DNA from: CAJBVG01 sp943371235
Lineage (GTDB): Bacteria > Bacteroidota > Bacteroidia > Sphingobacteriales > Sphingobacteriaceae
Direction of reading: 5' to 3'
DNA: 46,263 bases
NCBI GenBank assembly: GCA_943371235.1
Contig: CALRTZ010000023.1
Coordinates: forward strand, 1-46,263
The notes under the pieces are model-generated. The model saw nothing but the letters and a program-made list of their open reading frames with translations, was not told the DNA's origin and did not search any database. The first letter of the stretch is position 1. Every line of letters begins with the position of its first letter. A program made the position numbers and the translations under genes. Positions 7,912 to 15,859 of the stretch are shown piece by piece.

Positions 7912-9660
7912 CTATTTTAATAGATAGATGGTTCCTGTTTTTGTTTTTTTATTTTGCTGATCATCTTTGTATGATATAATATATACATATGTACCTGTTT
8001 CGCAAATTTGATTATTAGAATCCAACCCCTTCCAGGTTTTATTGTTTTGTATATTTTGATAAATTAATTTGCCCCATCGATTATAAATTTCAATGTTGAG
8101 GTCGTTATTTACAGAACAATTATATTCAATCCATAACTCATCATTAATCCCGTCATTATTAGGGCTAAATAATTGCGGCACATTTGGAGTACATAAACAA
8201 TTTTGTTTTTTAATTTGAACGGTATCAGCATATCGATAATTTAAACAGTCATTCTGAACCTCTACTATAAATAAACCAGAATCTGAAATTATTCTATGAT
8301 TAGAAACAAATCCATCATTCCAATTAAAGGTAGAGGAAGTATCTGAAGAATGGTACGTATACACTTCTTCATTGCACAAAACAATACTTTCAAATGATTT
8401 ATTTGTTTTGTGTTTATACTCAGAAAGTATTAGGTTGCCTGTTATATTATATCCAGCAGAGTTAGGGCCAGAGAAATTACTAGTAACACCGTAGGTAAAT
8501 GCATGGAACCCTTTAGAGGATTCTAATTTGTGCTTAGTATTGCTAATTTCAAACTCTGCAACAGAGTAAAAGTCATTAAGTTTAGAGAATTTTGATTGTA
8601 TATCTACTTCATCAAAATAAATAGAATCTAATGATTCATTTGGTATAATAATATTTAAAAAGTATTTCTGGAAATATCCATTTACAGCGTAGAAAACAGA
8701 TTGCTTTGCTAAGTTTTCTATAGGGAGAATCTGAAACATTTCTGGATCACCTAAATCATTGTTAGTACATGTATTGCTTAAAAAGAATCTATGCACAGCA
8801 ATTTTTTTTGACGATCTTATTAAACAAGATTCGGTTGTAAAAAGTTCATAATGTTCTTGTTTTTGTAAAGTAATAAATTGACCATTTATTTCAATACAAG
8901 TATTATCTTCAAAAGAATTTAGTACCACAACGTATTCATTTTTATTCTGAATAGAATTTAACATGAAATTTTTTCCATGAGCAGAACCTGGTAAAACTTG
9001 TTCATACATTTCTTCAGAGCAACATAAGCCAATACAACTGCTGCCTCTGATATTAGATTTTAAGGAGCTAAAAAATGCTATTTTCTTGTTGCTAAAAATG
9101 TCTATTTTTTTTCGTTCAACTACAAGTATTTCATTTTTTTGTAAGGTGTCTTTCCTTAATAGGTTCTCATTTTCATATATATCAATAAAAGTATTGTCTT
9201 CAATGGCAATTATACTTTTAAATAAAGCGGAGTCGCTTACTAATTTATCAAAATGATAATCGTAGTATAGAGAATCTAATTCTGTAATTGGTAGTACATT
9301 ATACCCTTCGTCTTCAGCAGTATTGTAAATAGTGATACTACATGTAGCATCACTAGTGCAAATTAAATTAATGGCTTGTTTGTAATTTTTGCCAATAACT
9401 AGTGCCGAGTCGAAAATTACTTTATCGAGAGAAATACTTGCACATTCATTTTTAGCTGAACTAAAATAAATGATGGTATCATTAAAGGCGATGCTACCGG
9501 TATTGAACTCGTTAGAACAAATTTTAATATTGATAAGTACAAATGAAGTGTTAGGTTGAGTAAATATAAAATGTTTGCCTAACCAATTGCTGTATTGCGA
9601 ATATGATTTTATTGATGAGAAAAGGGTCATCAGAAATAGGCATAACAATTTTAATCTCAT
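7912..9660 (-). CDS. T9SS type B (gliding-associated C-terminal) surface protein
   Basis: 582 residues with a signal peptide at about 1-22 (ending SYSQ). The C-terminal CHU_C/gliding-motility-associated domain at 488-582 has the diagnostic FSPNNDGINDELWI, IYNRWGKLIYQ, WKGLD and GTYVYIISY motifs. Residues about 30-420 resemble the IgGFc-binding-type domain frequent in Bacteroidota surface proteins (IAIEDNTFIDIYENENLL, LPGSAHGKNFML, GFHAFTYGVTSNFSGPNSAGY). Cysteines are unusually frequent, including CIGLCC. Export by T9SS and surface anchoring are expected. It stands alone on the minus strand, convergent with the T9SS type A gene. The ligand is unknown; the IgGFc-like assignment is made from motif memory and is less certain than the sorting domain. 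Confidence 0.82.
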   Translation of the reverse strand: MRLKLLCLFLMTLFSSIKSYSQYSNWLGKHFIFTQPNTSFVLINIKICSNEFNTGSIAFNDTIIYFSSAKNECASISLDKVIFDSALVIGKNYKQAINLICTSDATCSITIYNTAEDEGYNVLPITELDSLYYDYHFDKLVSDSALFKSIIAIEDNTFIDIYENENLLRKDTLQKNEILVVERKKIDIFSNKKIAFFSSLKSNIRGSSCIGLCCSEEMYEQVLPGSAHGKNFMLNSIQNKNEYVVVLNSFEDNTCIEINGQFITLQKQEHYELFTTESCLIRSSKKIAVHRFFLSNTCTNNDLGDPEMFQILPIENLAKQSVFYAVNGYFQKYFLNIIIPNESLDSIYFDEVDIQSKFSKLNDFYSVAEFEISNTKHKLESSKGFHAFTYGVTSNFSGPNSAGYNITGNLILSEYKHKTNKSFESIVLCNEEVYTYHSSDTSSTFNWNDGFVSNHRIISDSGLFIVEVQNDCLNYRYADTVQIKKQNCLCTPNVPQLFSPNNDGINDELWIEYNCSVNNDLNIEIYNRWGKLIYQNIQNNKTWKGLDSNNQICETGTYVYIISYKDDQQNKKTKTGTIYLLK

Positions 9661-9696
9661 TATATATACCTGACAATAATAAATGCAAAACGCTGC

Positions 9697-10125
9697 CTAG
9701 CAATTTATTTTATTCACTCTATTTGCATGTCTACCACCTTCAAATTCGGTAGCAATAAATACATTAGTTATTTCTTTTGCTTGTTCTGGGCTTGTAAAGC
9801 GAGCTGGTATACAAACAATGTTTGCGTTATTATGTTGGCGAGCTAGCGAAGCTAATGGAACATCCCAGCAAATTGCTGCACGAATGTCTTTGTGTTTATT
9901 GGCGGTAATAGCTACTCCGTTTGCACTTCCGCAAATCAAAATTCCGAGTTCGTATTCTTCGTGTTGTATTGCGTTTGCTAATGGGTGGACAAAGTCTGGA
10001 TAATCTACAGAGTCGGCATTAAAAGGTCCGAAATCTTTAACCGTATGGCCAGCTGCTTCGAGCATAGGCTTTAGCATTTCTTTGTATTCAAATCCGGCAT
10101 GGTCGCCACCGATTGCAATTTTCAT
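9697..10125 (-). CDS. rpiB: Ribose-5-phosphate isomerase B
   Basis: 142 residues, the normal RpiB length. The N-terminal IAIGGDHAGFEYK, the catalytic cysteine in LICGSANG (C65), H99 and the C-terminal GGRHANRVNKI are all present. It interconverts ribose-5-phosphate and ribulose-5-phosphate in the non-oxidative pentose phosphate pathway, in the cytosol. It starts 17 bp after the end of tatC on the same strand and is likely co-transcribed with it. This is the RpiB fold and is unrelated to RpiA. Confidence 0.95.
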   Translation of the reverse strand: MKIAIGGDHAGFEYKEMLKPMLEAAGHTVKDFGPFNADSVDYPDFVHPLANAIQHEEYELGILICGSANGVAITANKHKDIRAAICWDVPLASLARQHNNANIVCIPARFTSPEQAKEITNVFIATEFEGGRHANRVNKINC

Positions 10126-10142
10126 GTTATTATTTTTAAATG

Positions 10143-11003
10143 TTAACTCGAATAAAATTCTTCTTCTTCTTTTTTCTTTCTCTTCGCTACTCTTGCAGAA
10201 ACTAAGATACTTACTTCAAATAAAATATAGAGCGGTATAGCTACTAACAATTGTGTAGGAATATCTGGTGAAGGGGTAATAAAGGCTGCCAATAAGAAAA
10301 TCAGAAACAAGGCAATTCTTCTGTTGCTTCGCATAAATTTAGGCGTAGCAATGCCCATTAAGGATAGGAAGTAAACGATAATTGGTAATTCAAAAACTAA
10401 TCCTGTAGCAAGTGTTAAAATGCTTACAGTACTTAAATAAGAATCGAGTGTTATTTGATTGATAATTGCTTCGGAAATAACATAACTCCCTAAAAAATTA
10501 ACAGACATAGGAGTAATGATGAAGTAGCCAAATAAAATACCCATCATAAATAACATACTGCCCCAAAAAATTAAACCTGTTGCGTAACGTCTTTCTCTTT
10601 TGTGCAATCCTGGTCTGATGAATCTCCATAATTCCCATAATAAATAAGGGAAGCCTAAAATAAAACCTCCTAAAAATGAAGCACTCAAATGCAGGTTAAA
10701 TTGACCTGCCATGGTGTTATTCATAATAACGAAGTTTATTTTATCGATGCATAAATCGGAGCCCAAATCGTATTTAGTTCCTAGTTCGCAAAGCTTTCTG
10801 TATGTCCAAAAATTTGGGTCTTTAGGACCGAAAATGATCACATCAAAAAGTATATCCTTATAGATGAATGCTACTACCGAAAATGAAATGATAACAAGTG
10901 CTGCACGTACCAAGTGCCAACGTAAACTTTCTAGATGGTCTACAAACGACATATCTGAATTGGGGTCGGCGGCACGACGAAAATTATCTAAGAATCCTGA
11001 CAT
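10143..11003 (-). CDS. tatC: Twin-arginine translocase subunit TatC
   Basis: 286 residues. The conserved N-terminal MSFVDHLESLRWHLVRAA and GPKDPNFWTYRKLCELG segments are present, followed by six predicted membrane helices. It also has FRPGLHKRERRYA in the first long cytoplasmic loop and FITPSPDIPTQLLVAIPLYILFE near the end. TatC is the receptor for twin-arginine signal peptides. No TatA gene is next to it here. The tail is strongly charged (AKRKKKEEEEFYSS). It lies downstream of accC, but a strong terminator separates the two, so it probably has its own promoter. A candidate -7 box is at 11014-11021. Confidence 0.96.
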   Translation of the reverse strand: MSGFLDNFRRAADPNSDMSFVDHLESLRWHLVRAALVIISFSVVAFIYKDILFDVIIFGPKDPNFWTYRKLCELGTKYDLGSDLCIDKINFVIMNNTMAGQFNLHLSASFLGGFILGFPYLLWELWRFIRPGLHKRERRYATGLIFWGSMLFMMGILFGYFIITPMSVNFLGSYVISEAIINQITLDSYLSTVSILTLATGLVFELPIIVYFLSLMGIATPKFMRSNRRIALFLIFLLAAFITPSPDIPTQLLVAIPLYILFEVSILVSARVAKRKKKEEEEFYSS

Positions 11004-11013
11004 ATATTGCTGT

Positions 11014-11021
11014 CAAATTTA
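11014..11021 (-). promoter_or_regulatory. Candidate -7 box for tatC
   Basis: On the minus strand this reads TAAATTTG, matching the Bacteroidota -7 consensus TAnnTTTG. It lies just after the accC terminator T-tract and about 10 bp before the tatC ATG. No well-spaced TTTG element is seen at -33, so the call is weak. Confidence 0.25.
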
Positions 11022-11028
11022 AACAAAA

Positions 11029-11050
11029 AAAGCGGACAATTGTCCGCTTT
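11029..11050 (-). terminator. Terminator after accC
   Basis: A 22-bp perfect palindrome with arms AAAGCGGACAA and TTGTCCGCTTT. On the minus strand it is followed by a T-rich run continuing into TTTG. It begins four bases past the accC stop and precedes tatC. Confidence 0.88.
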
Positions 11051-11053
11051 CTC

Positions 11054-12394
11054 TTATTCTGTAAAGTCGAATGTTTCGAGGAATTTGGTGGTGAAATTAC
11101 CTGCTCTAAAGTTAGGGTCTTTCATCAATTTTAAATGGAAAGGAATGGTAGTTTTTACCCCTTCAATTACAAATTCACTTAATGCACGATCCATGGTGTT
11201 TAATGCTTCTTCACGTGTTTGCGCAACGCAAATTAATTTCGCAATCATAGAGTCGTAGTTAGAAGGAATGGTATAACCTGCGTACACATGTGTGTCCACA
11301 CGCACTCCATGGCCTCCAGGTGAGTGGAAGTTGGTAATTTTTCCTGGTGAAGGGCGGAAGTTATTCCAAGGGTCTTCGGCATTGATACGGCACTCAATGG
11401 CATGCATTGCTGGCTCGTAATTTTTACCAGAGATAGGAATTCCTGCTGCTACTTTTATTTGTTCTTTAATTAAATCGTAGTTAATTACTTCTTCGGTAAC
11501 AGGGTGCTCTACTTGGATACGCGTATTCATTTCCATGAAGTAGAAGTTTCTGTGTTTATCCACTAAAAACTCAATGGTACCAGCACCTTCGTAGTTCACA
11601 GCTTTTGCTCCAATAATTGCAGCATCACCCATTTTTTTACGTAACTCAGGAGTCATAAATGGTGAAGGAGATTCTTCCACTAATTTCTGGTGGCGACGTT
11701 GTATAGAACAATCGCGTTCAGAAAGGTGACATACTTTTCCGAATTGATCTCCTACCACTTGGATTTCAATGTGGCGTGGATCTTCAATAAATTTCTCTAA
11801 ATAAATACCATCGTTTCCGAAGGCAGCACCTGCTTCTTGGCGAGCCGAATCCCAAGCGGGTTCAAACTCTTCATCTTTCCAAACGATACGCATACCTCTA
11901 CCACCACCACCGGCAGTAGCTTTTAATATAATTGGGTATCCAATTTCGTTTGCAACTTTAAGGCCTTCTTTTACATCAGATAATAAACCATCTGAGCCAG
12001 GTATAGTAGGTACACCGGCAGCTTTCATCGTATCTTTTGCAGAAGCTTTATCGCCCATTCCATTAATTTGTTCTGGAGTGGCGCCAATAAATTTAATTCC
12101 GTAATCTCTGCATATTTGAGAAAACTTTGCATTCTCTGATAAGAATCCGTAGCCCGGATGTATAGCATCTGAGTTAGTAATTTCTGCTGCAGAAATTAAA
12201 TTAGGGATGCTTAAGTACGAGTCTTTGCTTGGTGCAGGACCAATACAAACAGCTTCATCTGCAAAGCGAACGTGTAAACTATCTCTATCAGCAGCAGAAT
12301 AAACTGCAACCGTTTTGATGCCCATTTCTTTGCAAGTTCTTATAATTCTCAAGGCAATTTCGCCTCGGTTTGCTATTAATATTTTTTTAAACAT
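11054..12394 (-). CDS. accC: Acetyl-CoA carboxylase, biotin carboxylase subunit
   Basis: 446 residues, the standard AccC length. It contains the N-terminal KILIANRGEIALRI, the ATP-grasp glycine loop KATAGGGGRGMRIV at about residue 158, the catalytic region EMNTRIQVEHPVTEE and a complete C-terminal domain. It carboxylates the biotin on AccB as the first step of fatty acid synthesis. It follows accB by 65 bp on the same strand. The intergenic gap holds a small AT-only hairpin. A strong terminator follows it. Confidence 0.97.
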   Translation of the reverse strand: MFKKILIANRGEIALRIIRTCKEMGIKTVAVYSAADRDSLHVRFADEAVCIGPAPSKDSYLSIPNLISAAEITNSDAIHPGYGFLSENAKFSQICRDYGIKFIGATPEQINGMGDKASAKDTMKAAGVPTIPGSDGLLSDVKEGLKVANEIGYPIILKATAGGGGRGMRIVWKDEEFEPAWDSARQEAGAAFGNDGIYLEKFIEDPRHIEIQVVGDQFGKVCHLSERDCSIQRRHQKLVEESPSPFMTPELRKKMGDAAIIGAKAVNYEGAGTIEFLVDKHRNFYFMEMNTRIQVEHPVTEEVINYDLIKEQIKVAAGIPISGKNYEPAMHAIECRINAEDPWNNFRPSPGKITNFHSPGGHGVRVDTHVYAGYTIPSNYDSMIAKLICVAQTREEALNTMDRALSEFVIEGVKTTIPFHLKLMKDPNFRAGNFTTKFLETFDFTE

Positions 12395-12430
12395 GAGTTA
12401 AAATTGAAGGTTAAAAAAATAATACGATGA

Positions 12431-12453
12431 AATTGAATTCTAAAAATTCAATT
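12431..12453 (-). repeat. AT-rich intercistronic inverted repeat, accB-accC
   Basis: AATTGAATT (12431-12439) and AATTCAATT (12445-12453) form a 9-bp stem with a 5-base loop, just after the accB stop codon. It has only two G-C pairs and no T-run, so it is unlikely to stop transcription. It might act as an RNA processing or stability element. Confidence 0.35.
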
Positions 12454-12459
12454 CAATAA

Positions 12460-12933
12460 TTACATTGGTTCTACCAAGAATAATGGTTGGTCGTATTCTA
12501 CTGGTGAAGCATTATCTACTAATATCTTCACAATTTTTCCTGAAACTTCTGATTCGATTTCATTGAACAATTTCATCGCTTCTATGATGCACACCACTTT
12601 ACCAGTTCCAATTTCATCACCTACATTTACAAACGAAGGTTTATCTGGTGATGATGAACGGTAGAAAGTACCAATCATTGGTGATTTAACTGTAATTAGG
12701 TTTGACACTTCAGCCACTGGAGCTGCTGCAGGTGCTGCTGCTACTGGCGCAGGCGCAGCTGCTAATTGTTGAACTGGTGCTGCTGCAGGTACAGTTGCAT
12801 TTACAACCATCGGAGCAGAACCTGTTGCTTTAATAGTAATTTTAAAATCTTTACGGTCGATAGAAACCTCACTTACGCCCGACTTGGCAACGAACTTAAT
12901 CAGTTCTTGTATTTCTTTAATATCCATATCCAT
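12460..12933 (-). CDS. accB: Acetyl-CoA carboxylase biotin carboxyl carrier protein
   Basis: 157 residues. A short N-terminal helical region (IKEIQELIKFVAKSGVSEV) leads to an Ala/Pro-rich flexible linker at about 48-75. The biotinyl domain follows at about 80-157, with the biotin site CIIEAMKLFNEIESE (K121). Start at 12933 (Met1) or Met3. It carries biotin between AccC and the carboxyltransferase. It sits in the fabH-accB-accC order common to Bacteroidota. The 78-bp gap to fabH is filled by simple repeats. Confidence 0.97.
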   Translation of the reverse strand: MDMDIKEIQELIKFVAKSGVSEVSIDRKDFKITIKATGSAPMVVNATVPAAAPVQQLAAAPAPVAAAPAAAPVAEVSNLITVKSPMIGTFYRSSSPDKPSFVNVGDEIGTGKVVCIIEAMKLFNEIESEVSGKIVKILVDNASPVEYDQPLFLVEPM

Positions 12934-12943
12934 TTTTTATTTA

Positions 12944-12978
12944 ATTCTAAATTCTAAATTCTAAATTCTAAATTCTAA
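12944..12978. repeat. Five tandem copies of a heptanucleotide
   Basis: Five perfect head-to-tail copies of ATTCTAA (12944-12950, 12951-12957, 12958-12964, 12965-12971, 12972-12978) immediately upstream of accB, on the side its transcripts come from. Copy-number change by slippage is plausible. Confidence 0.85.
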
Positions 12979-12982
12979 AACA

Positions 12983-13014
12983 GCTAATTATCACATTAGC
13001 ATATTATCACATTA
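12983..13014. repeat. Direct repeat and small hairpin between fabH and accB
   Basis: The 12-mer ATTATCACATTA occurs at 12987-12998 and 13003-13014, the second copy running into the fabH stop codon. GCTAAT (12983-12988) and ATTAGC (12995-13000) also form a 6-bp stem. Together with the adjacent heptamer array, the whole accB-fabH gap is repeat sequence. Confidence 0.65.
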
Positions 13015-14013
13015 ACTATCATAGGCCCATTTAATATAAATAGAACCCCAAGTAAAACCTCCACCAAAAGCTGCTAAAATAATATTATCGCCTTTGTTTA
13101 GTTTATTCTCCCATTCCCACAAACATAAGGGAATTGTTCCATTAGTTGTATTACCGTAGCGATGAATATTTAACATTACTTTTTCTGGTCCTACACCCAT
13201 TCTATTTGCCGTAGCATCTATAATACGTTTATTTGCTTGATGCGGTACTAACCAAGCAATATCATCGGCAGTTAAATTATTACGTTCCATGATCTGTGCA
13301 GAAACATCTGCCATATTGGTTACCGCAAATTTAAAAACAGACTGACCTTCTTGATATACGTAATGTTGTTTAGCATCAATGGTTTCATGACTCGCTGGGT
13401 TAACAGAGCCTCCCGCTTTTTGATGTAAATGTATTCTACCAGAACCATCACTTTTTAAAATGGCATCTTGTATGCCCATTCCTTCGTTATTTGGTTCCAA
13501 TAAAACTGCACCAGCACCATCACCAAAAATAATACAAGTGGTACGGTCTTCGTAATTAATAATCGACGACATTTTATCGCCGCCTACTACCACAATCTTT
13601 TTATACGTACCAGACTCTATAAATTTTGCAGCGGTGTTTAATGCGTATATAAAGCCAGAGCATGCTGCGTTAATATCAAAACTAAAGGCATTGCTTGCGC
13701 CTACTTTGTCGGTAATAACATTTGCAGTTGCCGGGAATTGATAATCGGGGGTAGTGGTTGCGCAAATTAAAAGATCTATTTCTTTTGCATCGATGCCGCG
13801 CTTTGCGAGTAAGCCTTTTACAGCTTCGGCACCCATATCAGAAGTGCCTTTGCCTTCACCTTTCAGAATTCTTCTTTCTCGAATTCCGGTTCTAGATTGG
13901 ATCCATTCATCGGTGGTATCCACCATTTTTTCCAATTCAGCATTGGTGAGTATATACTCAGGAACGTATCCGTTAACAGCAGTTATTGCTGCATGTAGTT
14001 TCGTGTTGCTCAT
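13012..14013 (-). CDS. fabH: 3-oxoacyl-ACP synthase III
   Basis: 333 residues with the complete KAS III triad: C118 in NAACSGF, H258 in PHQANKRI and N288 in HRYGNTT. The N-terminal VDTTDEWIQSRTGIRERR is typical. It condenses acetyl-CoA (or branched starters) with malonyl-ACP to begin fatty acid synthesis. It follows plsX with a 61-bp gap that contains a terminator-like hairpin whose T-tract ends about six bases from the fabH ATG. That suggests attenuation between plsX and fabH. The gene order plsX-fabH is widely conserved. Confidence 0.97.
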   Translation of the reverse strand: MSNTKLHAAITAVNGYVPEYILTNAELEKMVDTTDEWIQSRTGIRERRILKGEGKGTSDMGAEAVKGLLAKRGIDAKEIDLLICATTTPDYQFPATANVITDKVGASNAFSFDINAACSGFIYALNTAAKFIESGTYKKIVVVGGDKMSSIINYEDRTTCIIFGDGAGAVLLEPNNEGMGIQDAILKSDGSGRIHLHQKAGGSVNPASHETIDAKQHYVYQEGQSVFKFAVTNMADVSAQIMERNNLTADDIAWLVPHQANKRIIDATANRMGVGPEKVMLNIHRYGNTTNGTIPLCLWEWENKLNKGDNIILAAFGGGFTWGSIYIKWAYDS

Positions 14014-14018
14014 TGTAT

Positions 14019-14049
14019 AAAAAAATATCCCGCAGTATTATTGCAGGAT
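14019..14049 (-). terminator. Terminator-like hairpin between plsX and fabH
   Basis: On the minus strand, ATCCTGCA (14049-14042) pairs with TGCGGGAT (14034-14027) across a 7-base loop with one U-G pair. This is followed at once by ATTTTTTTA. The fabH ATG (14013-14011) comes a few bases later, so read-through or an internal promoter is needed to express fabH. It could be a partial terminator or attenuator. Confidence 0.65.
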
Positions 14050-14074
14050 TAAATATAGATTTTTATTTAAATAT

Positions 14075-15013
14075 TTAGTTAAAACGAGCCTTAATTTTTT
14101 CTGTTAATTGCGATTGAACCATTTCTCTACATAACTTAATCATGTTTTTAATGGCAATTTCGCTTGATATCCCATGGCCAACTACTACTGGGGCATTTAC
14201 ACCTAAAACAGGGCTTCCACCATAGTTTTCGTAGTTAAATCGATCAAAAAACTCACTTTTCAATCCATTTCCAATGGTTAAATCATGAAAACTTTCTGCT
14301 AATTTTAATACCACATTTCCTGTAAAACCATCACAAACAATTACATCGGCTTTATCATTGAACAAATCTCTTCCTTCAATATTTCCAATAAAATTAATTT
14401 CTTCTGATGATTTGAAAAGTGGATAAGTAGCTTGCGTTAATAAATTTCCTTTCTCTTCTTCTTCTCCAATATTTAATAAGCCAACCTTTGGATTTTTTGC
14501 ATTAAAAACGGTTTCCATAAACATTGAACCCAATACACCAAATTGCAATAACATTTCTGGCTTGCAATCTGCATTGGCACCTACGTCTAACATCACACCA
14601 AAACCACCGTGTTCTTTTGGAATATAGGTACAAATTGCAGGACGACTCATGCCTGGTATAGCTTTTACGCTAAACATAGAGCCTACAAGCATTGCACCCG
14701 AATTACCGGCGCTTGCAAATGCATCAATTTTACCTTCTTTTAAAAGATAAAATCCAACTGCTATACTCGATTTTTGTTTCTGGGTAAGGGCTTTTGCAGG
14801 GTGTTCACCCATTTCAATCACTTCTTCCGTATGCACAAAGTCGAATTGATCTGCAGAAACAGCTTGTTCTTGCAAAATAGTTTTCGCCTGTTGCTCGTCG
14901 CCAATTAATACTATGCGGCAATCAGAAGGGAGTTCTTTATAAGCTAAAATTGCTCCTAAGACCGTAGCCTTGGGAGCAAAATCGCCACCCATGATATCAA
15001 TACCGATTCTCAT
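14075..15013 (-). CDS. plsX: Phosphate acyltransferase PlsX
   Basis: 312 residues. RIGIDIMGGDFAPKATVLGA at the N-terminus, ALTQKQKSSIAVG, FASAGNSGAMLVGSM, LDVGANADCKPEMLLQFG and VVCDGFTGNVVLKLAES are hallmark PlsX blocks. It converts acyl-ACP to acyl-phosphate for phospholipid synthesis, as a peripheral membrane enzyme. It follows rpmF by 13 bp in the conserved DUF177-rpmF-plsX-fabH order. Confidence 0.97.
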   Translation of the reverse strand: MRIGIDIMGGDFAPKATVLGAILAYKELPSDCRIVLIGDEQQAKTILQEQAVSADQFDFVHTEEVIEMGEHPAKALTQKQKSSIAVGFYLLKEGKIDAFASAGNSGAMLVGSMFSVKAIPGMSRPAICTYIPKEHGGFGVMLDVGANADCKPEMLLQFGVLGSMFMETVFNAKNPKVGLLNIGEEEEKGNLLTQATYPLFKSSEEINFIGNIEGRDLFNDKADVIVCDGFTGNVVLKLAESFHDLTIGNGLKSEFFDRFNYENYGGSPVLGVNAPVVVGHGISSEIAIKNMIKLCREMVQSQLTEKIKARFN

Positions 15014-15026
15014 GTGGGTTATTTTT

Positions 15027-15215
15027 TTAGTTAACTGTTTTTTCTACGATCATCTTGCCTTTGTAGTACAAGTTACCATCTACGGTATATGCACGGTGTG
15101 GCATGTGAACAGTTCCAGTAGTTTGACAAACTACCATCGCAGAAGCTTCGGCTTTATAATGAGTTCTTCTCTTGTCTCTTCTCGATTTCGAAATCTTTCT
15201 TTTAGGATGTGGCAT
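15027..15215 (-). CDS. rpmF: 50S ribosomal protein L32
   Basis: 62 residues. The N-terminal PHPKRKISKSRRDKRRTHYKA is the L32 signature. Only one cysteine is present (VVCQTTG), so this is a form without the four-cysteine zinc ribbon. It lies between the DUF177 gene (23 bp upstream) and plsX (13 bp downstream), the usual bacterial arrangement linking ribosome and membrane lipid genes. Confidence 0.97.
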   Translation of the reverse strand: MPHPKRKISKSRRDKRRTHYKAEASAMVVCQTTGTVHMPHRAYTVDGNLYYKGKMIVEKTVN

Positions 15216-15238
15216 GGCTCAATTATTTATTTCTATTA

Positions 15239-15793
15239 TTAATTATCTCTTAACTTTTTCAAGGCTTCCCACCTTGGATCTATTATTGTTTCCGGTTTTT
15301 CTTCCGTTTCTTCTATGTCCTCTTCTTGTAAACTTAATTTCTTAAGTATGGCAAGTGTTTCTGGGTTACATCCCGATGTTCCATCCTCTAACTCTGGATG
15401 TACATGGATCAATGGAATCCCTACCACTATAAATTCGTATAAATGACTTGCAAGGTTTATTTCGTGCTCAGCTCTCGATAGAATTACTATCTCCTCTGTT
15501 TGCTCTTCATTTTCCTCGCCAAATTTAAAAATCAATCTATCATTCGAATGGAATGGACTTCTAAACTCTTCATTGCAACGATCACAAGTTAATTCTACTT
15601 CCCCTTTCATCACAAAATCCAATACAAACATTGTTTCTTGTTTATTGAACTCCAAATCAACTGAAATATCAGCTTTTTTGATAGGAGAGTATTCAAAATC
15701 ATTAAAGAACGAATCTTCTATCTTAAAATCGAATGTATGTTTACCGTTTTTTAGACTGGTAAACGGGATTGAAAACAATTTCAGCCTGTTCAT
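15239..15793 (-). CDS. YceD/DUF177 family protein
   Basis: 184 residues. It has the CDRCNEEF motif at about residue 75 in the middle of the protein, an acidic region after it, and a typical C-terminal DPRWEALKKLRDN. YceD-family proteins are encoded before rpmF in most bacteria, and the plant homologue takes part in 23S rRNA accumulation. The gene appears to be first in the DUF177-rpmF-plsX-fabH-accB-accC unit. A good -7 box lies 20 bp upstream of its ATG. Molecular function is not firmly established. Confidence 0.9.
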   Translation of the reverse strand: MNRLKLFSIPFTSLKNGKHTFDFKIEDSFFNDFEYSPIKKADISVDLEFNKQETMFVLDFVMKGEVELTCDRCNEEFRSPFHSNDRLIFKFGEENEEQTEEIVILSRAEHEINLASHLYEFIVVGIPLIHVHPELEDGTSGCNPETLAILKKLSLQEEDIEETEEKPETIIDPRWEALKKLRDN

Positions 15794-15813
15794 TTCTAAA
15801 TTTTAAGAGCCTG

Positions 15814-15821
15814 CAAATGTA
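15814..15821 (-). promoter_or_regulatory. Candidate -7 box for the DUF177-rpmF-plsX operon
   Basis: On the minus strand it reads TACATTTG followed by C, an exact TAnnTTTGC match to the Bacteroidota sigma-ABfr -7 element. It would place the transcript start roughly 14 bases before the DUF177 ATG. No clear TTTG at -33 is visible. Confidence 0.5.
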
Positions 15822-15859
15822 TAAAAAAAAATCTAAAAAGAAACGTTTTTTTTAAAATG

